From positions 1-55,515 of the forward strand of contig JAEZKC010000110.1 in the NCBI GenBank assembly GCA_023436205.1: 55,515 bases of DNA. Direction: 5' to 3'. Below, piece by piece: positions 8,148 to 16,925 of this stretch. Numbering within the stretch: position 1 is the stretch's first letter; each line of letters starts with the position of its first letter. The position numbers and the translations under genes were made by a program. A model generated the notes under the pieces. It did not search any database, was not told where the DNA came from, and saw only the letters and a list, made by a program, of their open reading frames with translations. The DNA is from Fibrobacterota bacterium (lineage in GTDB: Bacteria; Fibrobacterota; Chitinivibrionia; Chitinivibrionales; Chitinispirillaceae).

Positions 8148-9112
8148 ATTCTCACCTTGTCCATATCAGCAACCAGCTTCTCGAGTTCGAAAAGGTGCTG
8201 AATCCGTGAGCGTGCCATAATTCTCAATACAAAAGTAAAGCCTAACAAGCCAAGTCCCGCAACACCCGCTAAAAGAAGCCATACCTTGTTCTTTTCCAAC
8301 TGCTGATTTCTTCTGGCGAGTTTCTGCTGATACTGAAGGACCTGCTGGTACTTTTCCCTGATTTTCGCCATAGTAGCCCTGTCCGGCTCGCCGGTGGCTT
8401 CCAGGCCGTTTGCCTTCTGAAAGCTCCTCACGTTACCCACAAGATCCTCCCCCGAGTAGCCCTGGACACTGAGCAGACTGAGCAGTTCTGATTTGATTCT
8501 ACCTCTCTGATCCTTGGCGACTGCAAGGAAACTCATACCGTTTGAAAAGGATTGCCCGAACGGATACTGTTCTGCAAGCTGTGTATAACTGTCAAGTGCA
8601 TTCTGATAATCATCACTGGTATGATAATAAAAGGCGATTTCAAACAGAGCGTCATCTGCAACATCACTTTGAGGATCCTTGGCCAGAATCGCATTCATGA
8701 TGCTCATCATTTTCTGCGGGTCTGAAAGTTGACGGTAGGTTTTGCCGACCCAGAGCTTGTACTGAGACTGGGGTTTCACTGAATCAGCATACAAGAAATT
8801 TTTCTGAGCTGCCTCATAGTCTCCATCTCTGAAAAACTCCAGCCCCGATTTGAAATAAACATCAGGAGGGTCTTTTTTACGTCCGATATGCAAATCGGTT
8901 TTAGATCCATGACCCTGAACGGGAGCACTTGCACGTGGCTTGACATCTGTGACAGGCTTGACAGTTTTTTTACCGATCTCCTTTTTATCGACAAAGATGA
9001 CACCTCTTTCTTCATCGTAAATCATAATCTTATCTTGCGCGCAAACGTAAAGCACGGCAGAACAAACAATCAGTAAGATTGTCAATCTCACCTGAAATAT
9101 ATTTTTCATCAA
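8144..9112 (-). CDS. Exported TPR protein with peptidoglycan-binding-like segment and C-terminal anchor
   Basis: The 322-residue product has an N-terminal signal segment (about residues 5-25, ending VCAQ) and a linker. TPR-like helices follow at about 85-190 (VYFKSGLEFFRDGDYEAAQKNFLYA; ALDSYTQLAEQYPFG). A segment at about 215-250 resembles a peptidoglycan-binding fold (VRSFQKANGLEATGEPDRATMAKI). After a coiled-coil comes one membrane helix (VWLLLAGVAGLGLLGFTFVL, about 280-300). The bulk should be periplasmic. Lying between moxR and DUF58, it resembles the TPR components of Bat/MoxR loci. The domain calls are by eye. Confidence 0.75.
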   Translation of the reverse strand: MMKNIFQVRLTILLIVCSAVLYVCAQDKIMIYDEERGVIFVDKKEIGKKTVKPVTDVKPRASAPVQGHGSKTDLHIGRKKDPPDVYFKSGLEFFRDGDYEAAQKNFLYADSVKPQSQYKLWVGKTYRQLSDPQKMMSIMNAILAKDPQSDVADDALFEIAFYYHTSDDYQNALDSYTQLAEQYPFGQSFSNGMSFLAVAKDQRGRIKSELLSLLSVQGYSGEDLVGNVRSFQKANGLEATGEPDRATMAKIREKYQQVLQYQQKLARRNQQLEKNKVWLLLAGVAGLGLLGFTFVLRIMARSRIQHLFELEKLVADMDKVRI

Positions 9113-9188
9113 CCACCACTTAACCTGATTTAGAGCTTATAATTGTACGATACCGGCGCAATCCCCCCGGCATCCATTGACACTTCTA

Positions 9189-10178
9189 CTAGGGAACTTC
9201 GACACTGTCGAAAATCTTCTGCACAATCTGCTCTGGTGTTATGTTTTCAGCCTCCGCTTCGTAAGTGACAATCACCCTGTGTCTTAAAATGTCCATACCG
9301 ACCGACTTGACATCTTCAGGAGTTACATACCCTCTGCCCCGGATGAAGGCGTGGGCTCGGGCAGCTCGTGTGAGGAAAAGCGTTGCACGAGGAGAGGCTC
9401 CATAGGCGATCAAGTCTTTTGCATCAGCCAGTCCTGCGGCCTCAGGCTCTCTGGTGGCGAAAACGAGATTGACGATATAATCTTCAACCCGGGAATCCAT
9501 GTAAATATTTCCGACCAGCTCTCGGGCTGCCAGCAGCTTTTCCACTTTCACTACAGGATTCACCTCAGGAACCGCTCCTGAAGCCATTCGGCTGAGAATC
9601 TGCTTTTCCTCCTCTCGGGAAGGATACACGATTTTCAGTTTCAGCATGAAACGGTCAACCTGTGCTTCAGGAAGAGGGTAGGTTCCTTCCTGCTCGATGG
9701 GGTTCTGGGTAGCCAGTACCAGAAAGGGTTCATCAAGGGAGTAGGTGTTGTCGCCGATGGTCACCTGACGTTCCTGCATGGCTTCCAAAAGGGCGCTCTG
9801 CACTTTGGCCGGAGCACGGTTGATTTCATCAGCAAGTATGATGTTTGAGAAAAGCGGTCCTTTTTTGGGGACGAATTCTCCTGTCTTCTGATTGTAGATC
9901 ATAGTCCCTAAGATATCGGCCGGGAGCAGGTCGGGGGTAAACTGAATACGCCTGAACCCGGTATCGACCGCCTTGGCAAGAGTGGAGATGGCCAGAGTTT
10001 TGGCAAGTCCCGGCACACCTTCCAGAAGAATATGGCCGCGTGTGAGCAGACCGATTAAAAGGCGGTCCACCATTTTTGATTGACCTACGATTACCTTTGC
10101 CATCTCCGACTTAAGCAGAGACACAAAGCTGCTCTCCTCTTTAACTCTCTCGTTAAGCTGAGAAATATCCACGTTCAT
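9189..10178 (-). CDS. MoxR-family AAA+ ATPase
   Basis: The 329-residue AAA+ ATPase has Walker A GVPGLAKT (residues 54-61), Walker B IILADEINRAP, the sensor region ATQNPIEQEGTYPLPEAQVDRF, and the C-terminal lid domain with SPRATL. MoxR ATPases act as chaperones for envelope or cofactor-containing complexes with DUF58 and vWA partners. AGGAGGGG precedes the ATG at 10178, which I choose over the upstream ATG of the longer frame. It is the first gene of moxR-TPR-DUF58-M20, with a 76-base gap to the TPR gene. Confidence 0.95.
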   Translation of the reverse strand: MNVDISQLNERVKEESSFVSLLKSEMAKVIVGQSKMVDRLLIGLLTRGHILLEGVPGLAKTLAISTLAKAVDTGFRRIQFTPDLLPADILGTMIYNQKTGEFVPKKGPLFSNIILADEINRAPAKVQSALLEAMQERQVTIGDNTYSLDEPFLVLATQNPIEQEGTYPLPEAQVDRFMLKLKIVYPSREEEKQILSRMASGAVPEVNPVVKVEKLLAARELVGNIYMDSRVEDYIVNLVFATREPEAAGLADAKDLIAYGASPRATLFLTRAARAHAFIRGRGYVTPEDVKSVGMDILRHRVIVTYEAEAENITPEQIVQKIFDSVEVP

Positions 10179-10336
10179 AACCCCTCCTGCGAACAATCCA
10201 GTAGTTCAACCGGGCAATACGGGTGGTAATCCCGCCGCCACTGCTATTATATTTAATTGAAGGATAGGGAGTTAGACCCCGATCCAAACATAAAAAATAG
10301 CATTTTTCATTTTTTGGTTCAAAATTTGCGCACATA

Positions 10337-10507
10337 ATGTTACAACTTATAGAAGCAGTGCTGATCTTTCTCCTCATCAGGGGAGTATGGTCAATTACTA
10401 AGGGTCTGTTTAAAAGACCCCCTAAACCGAAGTCCCGTTCTCAGTCTCCGCAACGGTTTGATCTTAACGGCAAAGATGTTTCCGATGCGGATTTTGAGGA
10501 GATTTAG
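10337..10507 (+). CDS. 56-residue single-span membrane protein
   Basis: This short open frame begins MLQLIEAVLIFLLIRGVWSI, a single N-terminal membrane helix. A basic, proline-rich linker (KRPPKPKSRSQSPQR) and an acidic tail ending VSDADFEEI follow. The helix, basic linker and terminal 'D.EFEDI'-like peptide form a pattern I have seen in small conserved proteins of diderm bacteria, so I believe it is real. There is no strong ribosome site. It faces moxR divergently and precedes the STAS gene by 32 bases. Confidence 0.6.
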   Translation: MLQLIEAVLIFLLIRGVWSITKGLFKRPPKPKSRSQSPQRFDLNGKDVSDADFEEI

Positions 10508-10539
10508 GGACATTACACGTTCTCAGGGAGTAGTTTTTC

Positions 10540-10899
10540 GTGGAACTTTCTATCATCACCGTTGGAGACTTCAAGGTTGTAAAACCCTCAGGCAGAATCG
10601 ACTGGGAGAGCGCCAGAATTTTAGACAAAGAGATTCAGCAAATTGTCGATGAGGGGATCAGTCATATCGTTTTCAATCTGGATGAAGTGACCTTTATCTG
10701 CAGTGGCGGTATAGGAGCTTTGGTCTACAACCTGAATAAAGTAAGAAAAATGGGTGGTGCCATTTATATAATCGCCGATAATGAGTACATCAATTATATA
10801 TTCGAAACTCTGAAGTTCGATCTGGTTTTTGAGGGTTACCTCTACAAGACCTTTGAAGATTTTACAACAAACGTTCTGGAGCAGAAGCAGAGTATATGA
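10540..10899 (+). CDS. STAS-domain protein (anti-sigma-factor antagonist type)
   Basis: This 119-residue single-domain STAS protein opens with beta strands (LSIITVGDFKVVKPSGRIDWESARIL). The conserved loop FICSGGIGAL holds the serine that is phosphorylated in SpoIIAA-type partner switching. No anti-sigma kinase or phosphatase is adjacent. Translation probably starts at GTG 10540, because AGGGAG (10525-10530) is placed for it. Its stop overlaps the manA start (ATGA), so the two are coupled. Confidence 0.85.
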   Translation: MELSIITVGDFKVVKPSGRIDWESARILDKEIQQIVDEGISHIVFNLDEVTFICSGGIGALVYNLNKVRKMGGAIYIIADNEYINYIFETLKFDLVFEGYLYKTFEDFTTNVLEQKQSI

Positions 10900-11999
10900 A
10901 ACTGCGAGTGGCCGAACCGTTTCTTCTCAACCCCATTTTTAAGGAGAAGATCTGGGGCGGAACTGCCCTCAAGGAGAAACTCAACAAGTCTGTCCCAAAT
11001 ACCAGAATCGGTGAATCCTGGGAAATTAGCGGTTTTGATAACGAGCAAACCACTGTTCTCAAGGGAAAACTCGCCGGCATCACTTTGGGCGACCTCTATT
11101 CCGAGAGCCCTCAGGGACTCGCGGGCAGTGCTTCTTCCAGCCCCTTTTTCCCCCTGCTTTTCAAATTTATTGATGCCGAAGACAAACTGTCCGTACAGGT
11201 CCATCCCGATGATGATCAGGCCGCCCGACATCAAGGCTGGGGCAGATCCGGAAAATCGGAATGCTGGTACATCGTTGATGCTCATGAAGATGCCAAAATC
11301 ATCGTAGGGTTCAAAAAAGAGATAAGTCCGGCAGAGATAAAAGAAGCAGTTCTTTCAAATTCCCTGCAGGAAGTTCTTAACTTCGTTCCCATATCTGCTG
11401 GTGATGTACTTTATATTCCCGCAGGGACAGTGCACGCAATTCTTGAAAAAACACTGATTTATGAAATTCAACAGGCATCCGATATAACCCTGAGGCTATA
11501 TGACTGGGATCGTACTGATGAAACGGGTAAAAGCAGGCCGCTGCACCTGGAAGATGCCATATCTGTTCTTGATACCTCCAGAGGGTACAACTACAAAATT
11601 GAGCCTGTTATCATCGACGAGCCTAACGGAATCAAGCATTCGTACAGGGCGGTGTGCAGTTATTTTGCCCTTGAGCAGTATGCATTCTTCAGAGATGCAG
11701 AGACCTACCTTCCTCCAAAACAGTCCTTCAGAGCTGTTTCAGTAATAGGAGAGCCTGTACAACTGGTTTCCCGTACCGGAAGCCTGCTTATCAATAAAGG
11801 ACAATCCGCTCTCATTCCTGCCGAGCTGCGTGATGTGTGGATAACAGGAAAAGCAGGTTCCAGAGTACTCCTTACCTCTGTTCCCGATCTGCACTCCGAA
11901 ATAATCGAACCACTGTCTCAATTGGGTCTGCCAAATGATGCCATCAAATTGCTTGGCGGCTACGAAAAGAAAAACGACCTGCTCAGCTTTCTAAAATAA
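10896..11999 (+). CDS. manA: Mannose-6-phosphate isomerase, class I
   Basis: The 367-residue type I phosphomannose isomerase interconverts mannose-6-phosphate and fructose-6-phosphate. Family features are IWGG near the N-terminus, GESWEISG, and the metal-site segment KLSVQVHPDDDQA. YIPAGTVHAI then supplies a further ligand, and QQASDITLRLYDWDR follows. It is a cytoplasmic zinc enzyme that feeds GDP-mannose or glycolysis. It overlaps the STAS gene by four bases. A hairpin terminator follows at 12003. Confidence 0.93.
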   Translation: MKLRVAEPFLLNPIFKEKIWGGTALKEKLNKSVPNTRIGESWEISGFDNEQTTVLKGKLAGITLGDLYSESPQGLAGSASSSPFFPLLFKFIDAEDKLSVQVHPDDDQAARHQGWGRSGKSECWYIVDAHEDAKIIVGFKKEISPAEIKEAVLSNSLQEVLNFVPISAGDVLYIPAGTVHAILEKTLIYEIQQASDITLRLYDWDRTDETGKSRPLHLEDAISVLDTSRGYNYKIEPVIIDEPNGIKHSYRAVCSYFALEQYAFFRDAETYLPPKQSFRAVSVIGEPVQLVSRTGSLLINKGQSALIPAELRDVWITGKAGSRVLLTSVPDLHSEIIEPLSQLGLPNDAIKLLGGYEKKNDLLSFLK

Positions 12000-12002
12000 C
12001 CC

Positions 12003-12043
12003 ACTCAATTTACTTTTGATCCTTTTAGCCGATTGAGTTTTTT
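12003..12043 (+). terminator. Intrinsic terminator after manA
   Basis: ACTCAAT (12003-12009) pairs with ATTGAGT (12032-12038) and is followed directly by a run of Ts (12038-12043). It isolates the STAS-manA operon from the phosphate locus. Between it and the porin start at 12372 lies the regulatory region described below. Confidence 0.7.
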
Positions 12044-12128
12044 ACCGGTAGAGATTCTCCTCCTCTTACCTCTCATTTACACCCGCTAATTCCAGTTTCT
12101 AATCTTTTGCTCCCGCCTCCACCCTCTC

Positions 12129-12172
12129 TTAACACAATCAGAGCACTGTCCTCACAGTATCCTAACAAAAAA
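12129..12172 (+). promoter_or_regulatory. Upstream Pho-box-like array (four 11-bp units)
   Basis: Four contiguous 11-bp units begin TTAACA (12129), AGAGCA (12140), CTCACA (12151) and CTAACA (12162), each followed by five spacer bases. Three of the four match (T/C)T(A/C)ACA. The spacing and hexamer match the TTAACA-N5-TTAACA type of PhoP/PhoB box known from other bacteria. A TATAAC at 12183-12188 lies 10 bases after the last unit and could be the -10 element. Transcription would then start near 12195, leaving a leader of roughly 175 bases. Confidence 0.6.
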
Positions 12173-12312
12173 GAGCGAATTTTATAACTGAAACTTTACT
12201 GAAATCTAAACATGGCACTGAAACAGCTCTTTTTCGCCTTGAAGGAGGATACAAGTTCAGAGAAAAATGTAAAAACCAGAACAGTAGGACCATTCAAAGT
12301 AAAAACGAGCGG

Positions 12313-12345
12313 CTAATAATGCGCTAACAATCGGCTAACAATCGA
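12313..12345 (+). promoter_or_regulatory. Proximal Pho-box-like array (three 11-bp units)
   Basis: Three perfect-period direct repeats read CTAATAATGCG (12313), CTAACAATCGG (12324) and CTAACAATCGA (12335). They follow the same CTAACA-N5 rule as the upstream array. The last unit ends only 26 bases before the porin ATG. A promoter immediately after it would give an almost leaderless mRNA, so this site could instead modulate transcription from the upstream promoter. Confidence 0.65.
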
Positions 12346-12371
12346 AACTGATCTTTATTACGGGAGAAAAA

Positions 12372-13806
12372 ATGAACAAAATCTCAGCAGTACTCACTCT
12401 AGGCCTCATATTAAATGCAGGAAGTCTCTTTGCTCAGGAACAGGACACGCTGCAAAACGCAATACAGGAACAATCTATCGCCGAAGAGCAGCAGAGCTCT
12501 GTCACTCAAAATGTGGAGGAGGAAAGCAGTTGCACCGGCGCAGCCAGTAGCGCAACCAGTACCAGTACCCACGGCAGAGCCCATGGAGAACCAGGCACTC
12601 AGTACTCTGACTGACCGGTTCAACGGATTGGAAGAAAGCTACCTGGAGGCCAAGGGGACAGTGGACAAGCTTAAGAAAATCAAGGTGTCAGGGGTCGTGC
12701 AGGCTCAGTACCGTTTTGCGGACACCACCGATAAGAGCCAAGCTCTTGCTGGTAAATTCCAGGGAGGTGAATTTCCATCACCCGCAACAAATAGTGTGTT
12801 CAGTATCCGCAGAGCTCGGATCAAAGTTGCTTACGAAACGGATCTCAGCCAGCTGGTTGTTCAGTTTGACGCCCAAACCAAGGGAATCGGTCTTAAGGAT
12901 GCCTACCTGCGTTTCACTGAACCTTTTCTCAAAAGCCTTTCTCTCAAGGGTGGACTTTTTGATCGCCCGTTCGGATTTGAGATCTCCTATTCTTCAAGCA
13001 CACGAGAATCACCTGAACGCTCACGGGTTTTCCAAACTCTTTTCCCCGGAGAACGGGATATGGGTGTTTCTTTAGAATACACTCCTACAGACCTTCTGCC
13101 CTACGCTGCACAGCTCTTTAATTTTAAGGGGGGCATATTCGCCGGAAACGGTATTAACAATGAATACGATGATATTCGTGATTACATTGCCCGCGCCGGT
13201 TTCGCAGTTCCCCTGAATGACTTCAACATGTCAGTTGAAGGTGGCGTATCCACCTACCAGGGTGCAGTAAAGAGTCTCAATGACAGCCTCTATACTGAAA
13301 AGAACGGGGCCTATGTTCTCGAGACCGGCTACAACAAAAAGAACATCGATAGAAACTACATGGGCTATGATCTTGAGCTGTACTATGGAGATGTTCCCTT
13401 TTTCGGAGGAATGAGTCTCAGAGGTGAGTATCTCCATGGGACACAGCCCGGGAGCAAAAGTAGCAGCGAATCTCCAAAAAAGGATGTACCCTCCACCTCT
13501 CCCATTTATGGAAGAGATTTTAACGGTTACTATCTGATGGGAGTTCTCAATGTAAATCTTCTCAGAAGCCAGCTGGTTGCCAAGTACGATGTTTATAACC
13601 CGGCAACAGAGATCAGCACATCCAAAAAGGACAAGGGCGATGTGAAATTCACCACTATCGGTGGCGGTTGGATCTATCACTGGGATGAGAATATCAAGTT
13701 TGTGGCCTATTACGACAAAATTGAAAACGAAAAAATTACAAAAGCGCCGTACACTAAGGATTTAAGTGACGATGTGTTCACTTTCAGAGTTCAGTACAAG
13801 TTTTAA
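12372..13806 (+). pseudogene. Phosphate-selective porin O/P-type gene with a frameshift
   Basis: The start at 12372 (preceded by GGGAGA) encodes a good signal peptide, MNKISAVLTLGLILNAGSLFAQ, and an acidic Q/E-rich stretch. The mature body continues in another frame from about 12530 (APAQPVAQPVPVPTAEP...). It includes a short coiled-coil, SGVVQAQYRF, the FSIRRARIKV strand and many barrel strands, and it ends FTFRVQYKF, a typical C-terminal aromatic. This matches the O/P-type porin family and fits its place before pstS. The shift lies between about 12512 and 12534 and needs one base too many or two missing. Both parts look otherwise intact, so a sequencing or assembly error or a recent mutation is likely. 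Confidence 0.85.
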
Positions 13807-13876
13807 TTGTGCAGGGCCTGAGAGATCAGGCCTTCAATAAAACAGAGGTAAACCTGCTCTCATAAAGGAGATTCTC

Positions 13877-14713
13877 ATGATCAAGAAAATTGCAGTAGCT
13901 ACAGCTCTCAGTATTCTTCTGGTTTCAGCACTTGTTTACTCATCGCTGACCGGAAGCATCACCATCAAGGGATCAGATACCATGGTTATTCTGGCGCAGC
14001 GCTGGGCCGAGGATTTCATGGCAAAAAATCCCGGTGTTACCATCCAAGTTACCGGCGGTGGATCGGGCACAGGAATAAGTGCCATCATCAACGGCACAAC
14101 CGACATCTGCAACGCCTCCCGTCCCATGAAGTCAAGTGAACGCAACAAGCTCAAAGAACGTTACTCATACTTAGGTGTGGAAGTCAAGGCTGCCAGAGAC
14201 GGAATTGCCTTTTACGTGCACGAATCCAACCCAGTACAGGAGCTTACTCTTGAACAACTTTATGGCATCTATACAGGGTCAATTACCAACTGGAAACAGG
14301 TTGGGGGCAGTGATACTCGCATCATTCTCTATGGACGTGAAAACAGCTCCGGCACCTATGTTTACGTGAGAGATTTTGTACTTAAAGGCCGCGACTACGC
14401 AGGTACCATGCAGAGTATGCCTGGAACCGCAGCAGTGGTGAATGCCATCAGCCGCGATGAAAACGGTATCGGCTATGGCGGTGCCGCATACGGAAAGGGA
14501 ATCAGATTCCTTAAGGTAAAAAAAGATGCAAGCTCCACTGCTTACGAGCCAAACATGGAAAACGTAAAAACAGGCAAATACCCCGTTTCCCGGTTTCTTT
14601 ACATGTACCTTCGCAATAAGCCCACTGGTGTAATCAAAGCCTACATCGACTGGGTTCTCAGCGATGAAGGACAGGCAGTGGTCGATAAAGTCGGATATTT
14701 CCCTATCAGATAA
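13877..14713 (+). CDS. pstS: Phosphate ABC transporter substrate-binding protein
   Basis: The 278-residue periplasmic phosphate-binding protein has a signal anchor (MIKKIAVATALSILLVSALVYSS). The PstS core follows: GSDTMVILAQRWAEDFMAKNP, GGGSGTGISAIINGTTDICNASRPMK and GRENSSGTY. It delivers phosphate to PstCA. AAAGGAGA precedes the ATG. It lies 70 bases after the porin gene and is followed by a strong hairpin, which would make it the most abundant product of the transport genes. Confidence 0.95.
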   Translation: MIKKIAVATALSILLVSALVYSSLTGSITIKGSDTMVILAQRWAEDFMAKNPGVTIQVTGGGSGTGISAIINGTTDICNASRPMKSSERNKLKERYSYLGVEVKAARDGIAFYVHESNPVQELTLEQLYGIYTGSITNWKQVGGSDTRIILYGRENSSGTYVYVRDFVLKGRDYAGTMQSMPGTAAVVNAISRDENGIGYGGAAYGKGIRFLKVKKDASSTAYEPNMENVKTGKYPVSRFLYMYLRNKPTGVIKAYIDWVLSDEGQAVVDKVGYFPIR

Positions 14714-14722
14714 GGTTAATTT

Positions 14723-14748
14723 ACCGGGTGGAGCATCCACCCGGTTTT
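14723..14748 (+). terminator. Hairpin between pstS and pstC (partial terminator)
   Basis: ACCGGGTGGA (14723-14732) pairs with TCCACCCGGT (14736-14745) around a 3-base loop, followed by TTTT. Intercistronic stems after a binding-protein gene commonly reduce downstream expression or protect the upstream mRNA. Here it would favour pstS over pstCAB. Confidence 0.7.
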
Positions 14749-14787
14749 CAATCAATGATTCAACAAATCAGTAATTAAGGCGGAAGA

Positions 14788-15903
14788 GTGGAATCTCTCA
14801 AGGAACTGGCCGATCAAAAAAACACACCGATCAGTGGTGTTGCCCCCGAGCTCGAAAATGCGGTACCGGTGCAGCATACAACCCGTCCTGGTATTGACAA
14901 AGAAGATCTGCGCAAAAAACAATTCAGACTTCATGAATTCATAATAGAAAAAGCCATCACCATTATTGCTTTTGTTTCTCTGGCTTTCATCGTCCTCATC
15001 TTCACTTTTGTCTTCCGGGAAGCTTTAACCATATTCACCCCTCAGAACCATACGGAAGAGCTTGTAGAAGAGGCAGAAAGCTACGGAGAGGAAGCACTGG
15101 GCGAACAGTATTCAGATTATGAACAGGAGGAACTTGTTCAGGAGTCAAGCTCATCCTTTAAAGATGTCCTCGGGTCTGAATGGCAACCGGTTTCTCTGAA
15201 TCCCAGATTCGGGATATGGCCTCTTTTTGTGGGGAGTATCAAAGTGGCTCTTATCGCTCTTCTCATAAGCGGCCCGATTGCAGTCCTTGCAGCTCTTTAC
15301 ACTTGTACTTTTGCGTCATCACGCCTCAAAGAGATTATAAAACCCGCGGTGGAGATCCTCGCCGGATTCCCCTCGGTAGTTATAGGATTTTTTGCCCTGA
15401 TCGTACTTGCATCACTCGTGCAGAGCATCTTTGGTCTTCAATACCGGCTAAATGCGTTCGTGGGCGGGATAGCCCTTTCCATCGCCATAATCCCGGTGAT
15501 CTTCACCATTTCCGAAGATGCACTCAATGCGGTGCCGAAAGCTTTCACAGAAGCAAGCCTTGCGCTCGGTGCGGAGAAGTGGGAAACAGCCCTGTTTGTC
15601 GTTCTTCCGGCTGCAGTTCCCGGGATCTTCGCGGCGGTTCTCCTGGGTGTAGGAAGAGCGATTGGAGAAACCATGATCGTTCTGATGGCCACCGGAAACG
15701 CAGCTTTCGCGTCGCTTAATCCCTTTGAACCAATTCGCACCATGTCTGCAACGATCGGTGCTGAAATGGCGGAAGTTGTGTTCGGTGAATTCCATTACAG
15801 TGTTCTTTTCTTCATTGGTGCGGTACTCTTTGCGATCTCCTTCGCGATCAATTTTACCGCAGAAACCGTGGTGCGCCGCCTGGTCATGAGGAGATTCAAA
15901 TGA
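14788..15903 (+). CDS. pstC: Phosphate ABC transporter permease PstC
   Basis: This inner-membrane permease has 371 residues, longer than typical PstC. After a 50-residue cytoplasmic start comes a membrane helix (about 54-77). An acidic periplasmic segment (about 89-118, rich in Glu) and SEWQPVSLNPRFGIWPLFVGS then precede the conserved core. The EAA-type loop is EDALNAVPKAFTEASLALGAEKWET, and GVGRAIGETMIVLMATGN follows. Translation starts at GTG 14788. The stop overlaps the pstA start (ATGA). The acidic insertion is the unusual part. Confidence 0.93.
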   Translation: MESLKELADQKNTPISGVAPELENAVPVQHTTRPGIDKEDLRKKQFRLHEFIIEKAITIIAFVSLAFIVLIFTFVFREALTIFTPQNHTEELVEEAESYGEEALGEQYSDYEQEELVQESSSSFKDVLGSEWQPVSLNPRFGIWPLFVGSIKVALIALLISGPIAVLAALYTCTFASSRLKEIIKPAVEILAGFPSVVIGFFALIVLASLVQSIFGLQYRLNAFVGGIALSIAIIPVIFTISEDALNAVPKAFTEASLALGAEKWETALFVVLPAAVPGIFAAVLLGVGRAIGETMIVLMATGNAAFASLNPFEPIRTMSATIGAEMAEVVFGEFHYSVLFFIGAVLFAISFAINFTAETVVRRLVMRRFK

Positions 15904-16808
15904 AAAGCCTTCATAAAAGAGTTCTCAGCATTTTTGTGCCCGGATTTACAGGCCTGTGCGCCATGTCTATTATAGTGGTGCTCGCAGCGCTTATTCTCAT
16001 TATCTTATATAACGGTCTTCCCTTTATGACATGGACCTTTCTCACCAGTGCACCAGCAGAGGGAATGACTGCCGGAGGGATTTTCCCCGCTATTGTAGGG
16101 ACCTTTTTTCTGGTAATTCTTATGTCGATTGTCGGAGTACCGGTGGGCACTATAACGGCAATTTATCTTTCGGAATTCGTGGAGAAAGAATCCAAAATAG
16201 TACGAGCCATCAGGTTCGCCGTTAATACACTTGCGGGGATTCCCTCAATTGTGTTTGGACTGTTCGGGTTGGGTTTTTTCATTCAGTTCATGGGTTCAGG
16301 GATGGATAAAGTGCTTAGTCCCGATGGAGTTATCCGCTGGGGACAGCCTAATATTTTGTGGGCAAGTCTGACCATGGCGGTTCTGACACTCCCGGTGGTT
16401 ATAGTATCTGTAGAAGAAGCAATCCGCAGTGTTCCCCGGGAACTCAGAGAAGCCAGTTTGGCACTGGGAGCTACCCGGTGGGAAACCATCATAAAAGTCG
16501 TGCTCCCCGGATGCAGCACCGGTATATTCACTGGCATGATTCTGGCCGTTAGCCGTGGCGCAGGTGAAGTGGCACCTATTCTTTTCACCGGGGCAGCCTA
16601 CTTTCTGCCTCATCTGCCAGCCGCACTGTCTGACCAGTTCATGAACCTTGGTTATCATATTTACATCATGTCCACGCAATCACCCGATGTTGATGGAACC
16701 AAGGGGATCCAGTATGCGACTACTCTGGTTTTATTGCTGATGGTGTTTGTTTTCAATGTTTCGGCCATGTTTGTACGATATAGAATGCGCAAAAGAACTA
16801 TAAGATGA
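15900..16808 (+). CDS. pstA: Phosphate ABC transporter permease PstA
   Basis: The 302-residue partner permease of PstC has about six membrane helices. PstA signatures include GIPSIVFGLFGLGFF, the EAA loop EEAIRSVPRELREASLALGATRWET, and AVSRGAGEVAPILFTGAAYF. It overlaps pstC by four bases. Unusually, pstB does not follow directly; phoB and phoR intervene. Confidence 0.95.
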   Translation: MKSLHKRVLSIFVPGFTGLCAMSIIVVLAALILIILYNGLPFMTWTFLTSAPAEGMTAGGIFPAIVGTFFLVILMSIVGVPVGTITAIYLSEFVEKESKIVRAIRFAVNTLAGIPSIVFGLFGLGFFIQFMGSGMDKVLSPDGVIRWGQPNILWASLTMAVLTLPVVIVSVEEAIRSVPRELREASLALGATRWETIIKVVLPGCSTGIFTGMILAVSRGAGEVAPILFTGAAYFLPHLPAALSDQFMNLGYHIYIMSTQSPDVDGTKGIQYATTLVLLLMVFVFNVSAMFVRYRMRKRTIR

Positions 16809-16925
16809 GCATGGAAAGGGAAACGGTATGATGGTATATTTGTCTTCTGCCGTGTCCGGGTTTTCCATTCCCAATTTGTTGTCCGACCCTGTTCTGCAAT
16901 CTGAAACCGCTTTCCAAGAGGTCTT

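Noticed and set aside
12168..12234. AAAAAGAGC / GCTCTTTTT inverted repeat in the porin leader
   Set aside because: The arms are 49 bases apart and A/T-biased, so it is probably chance; kept only as a possible leader fold.
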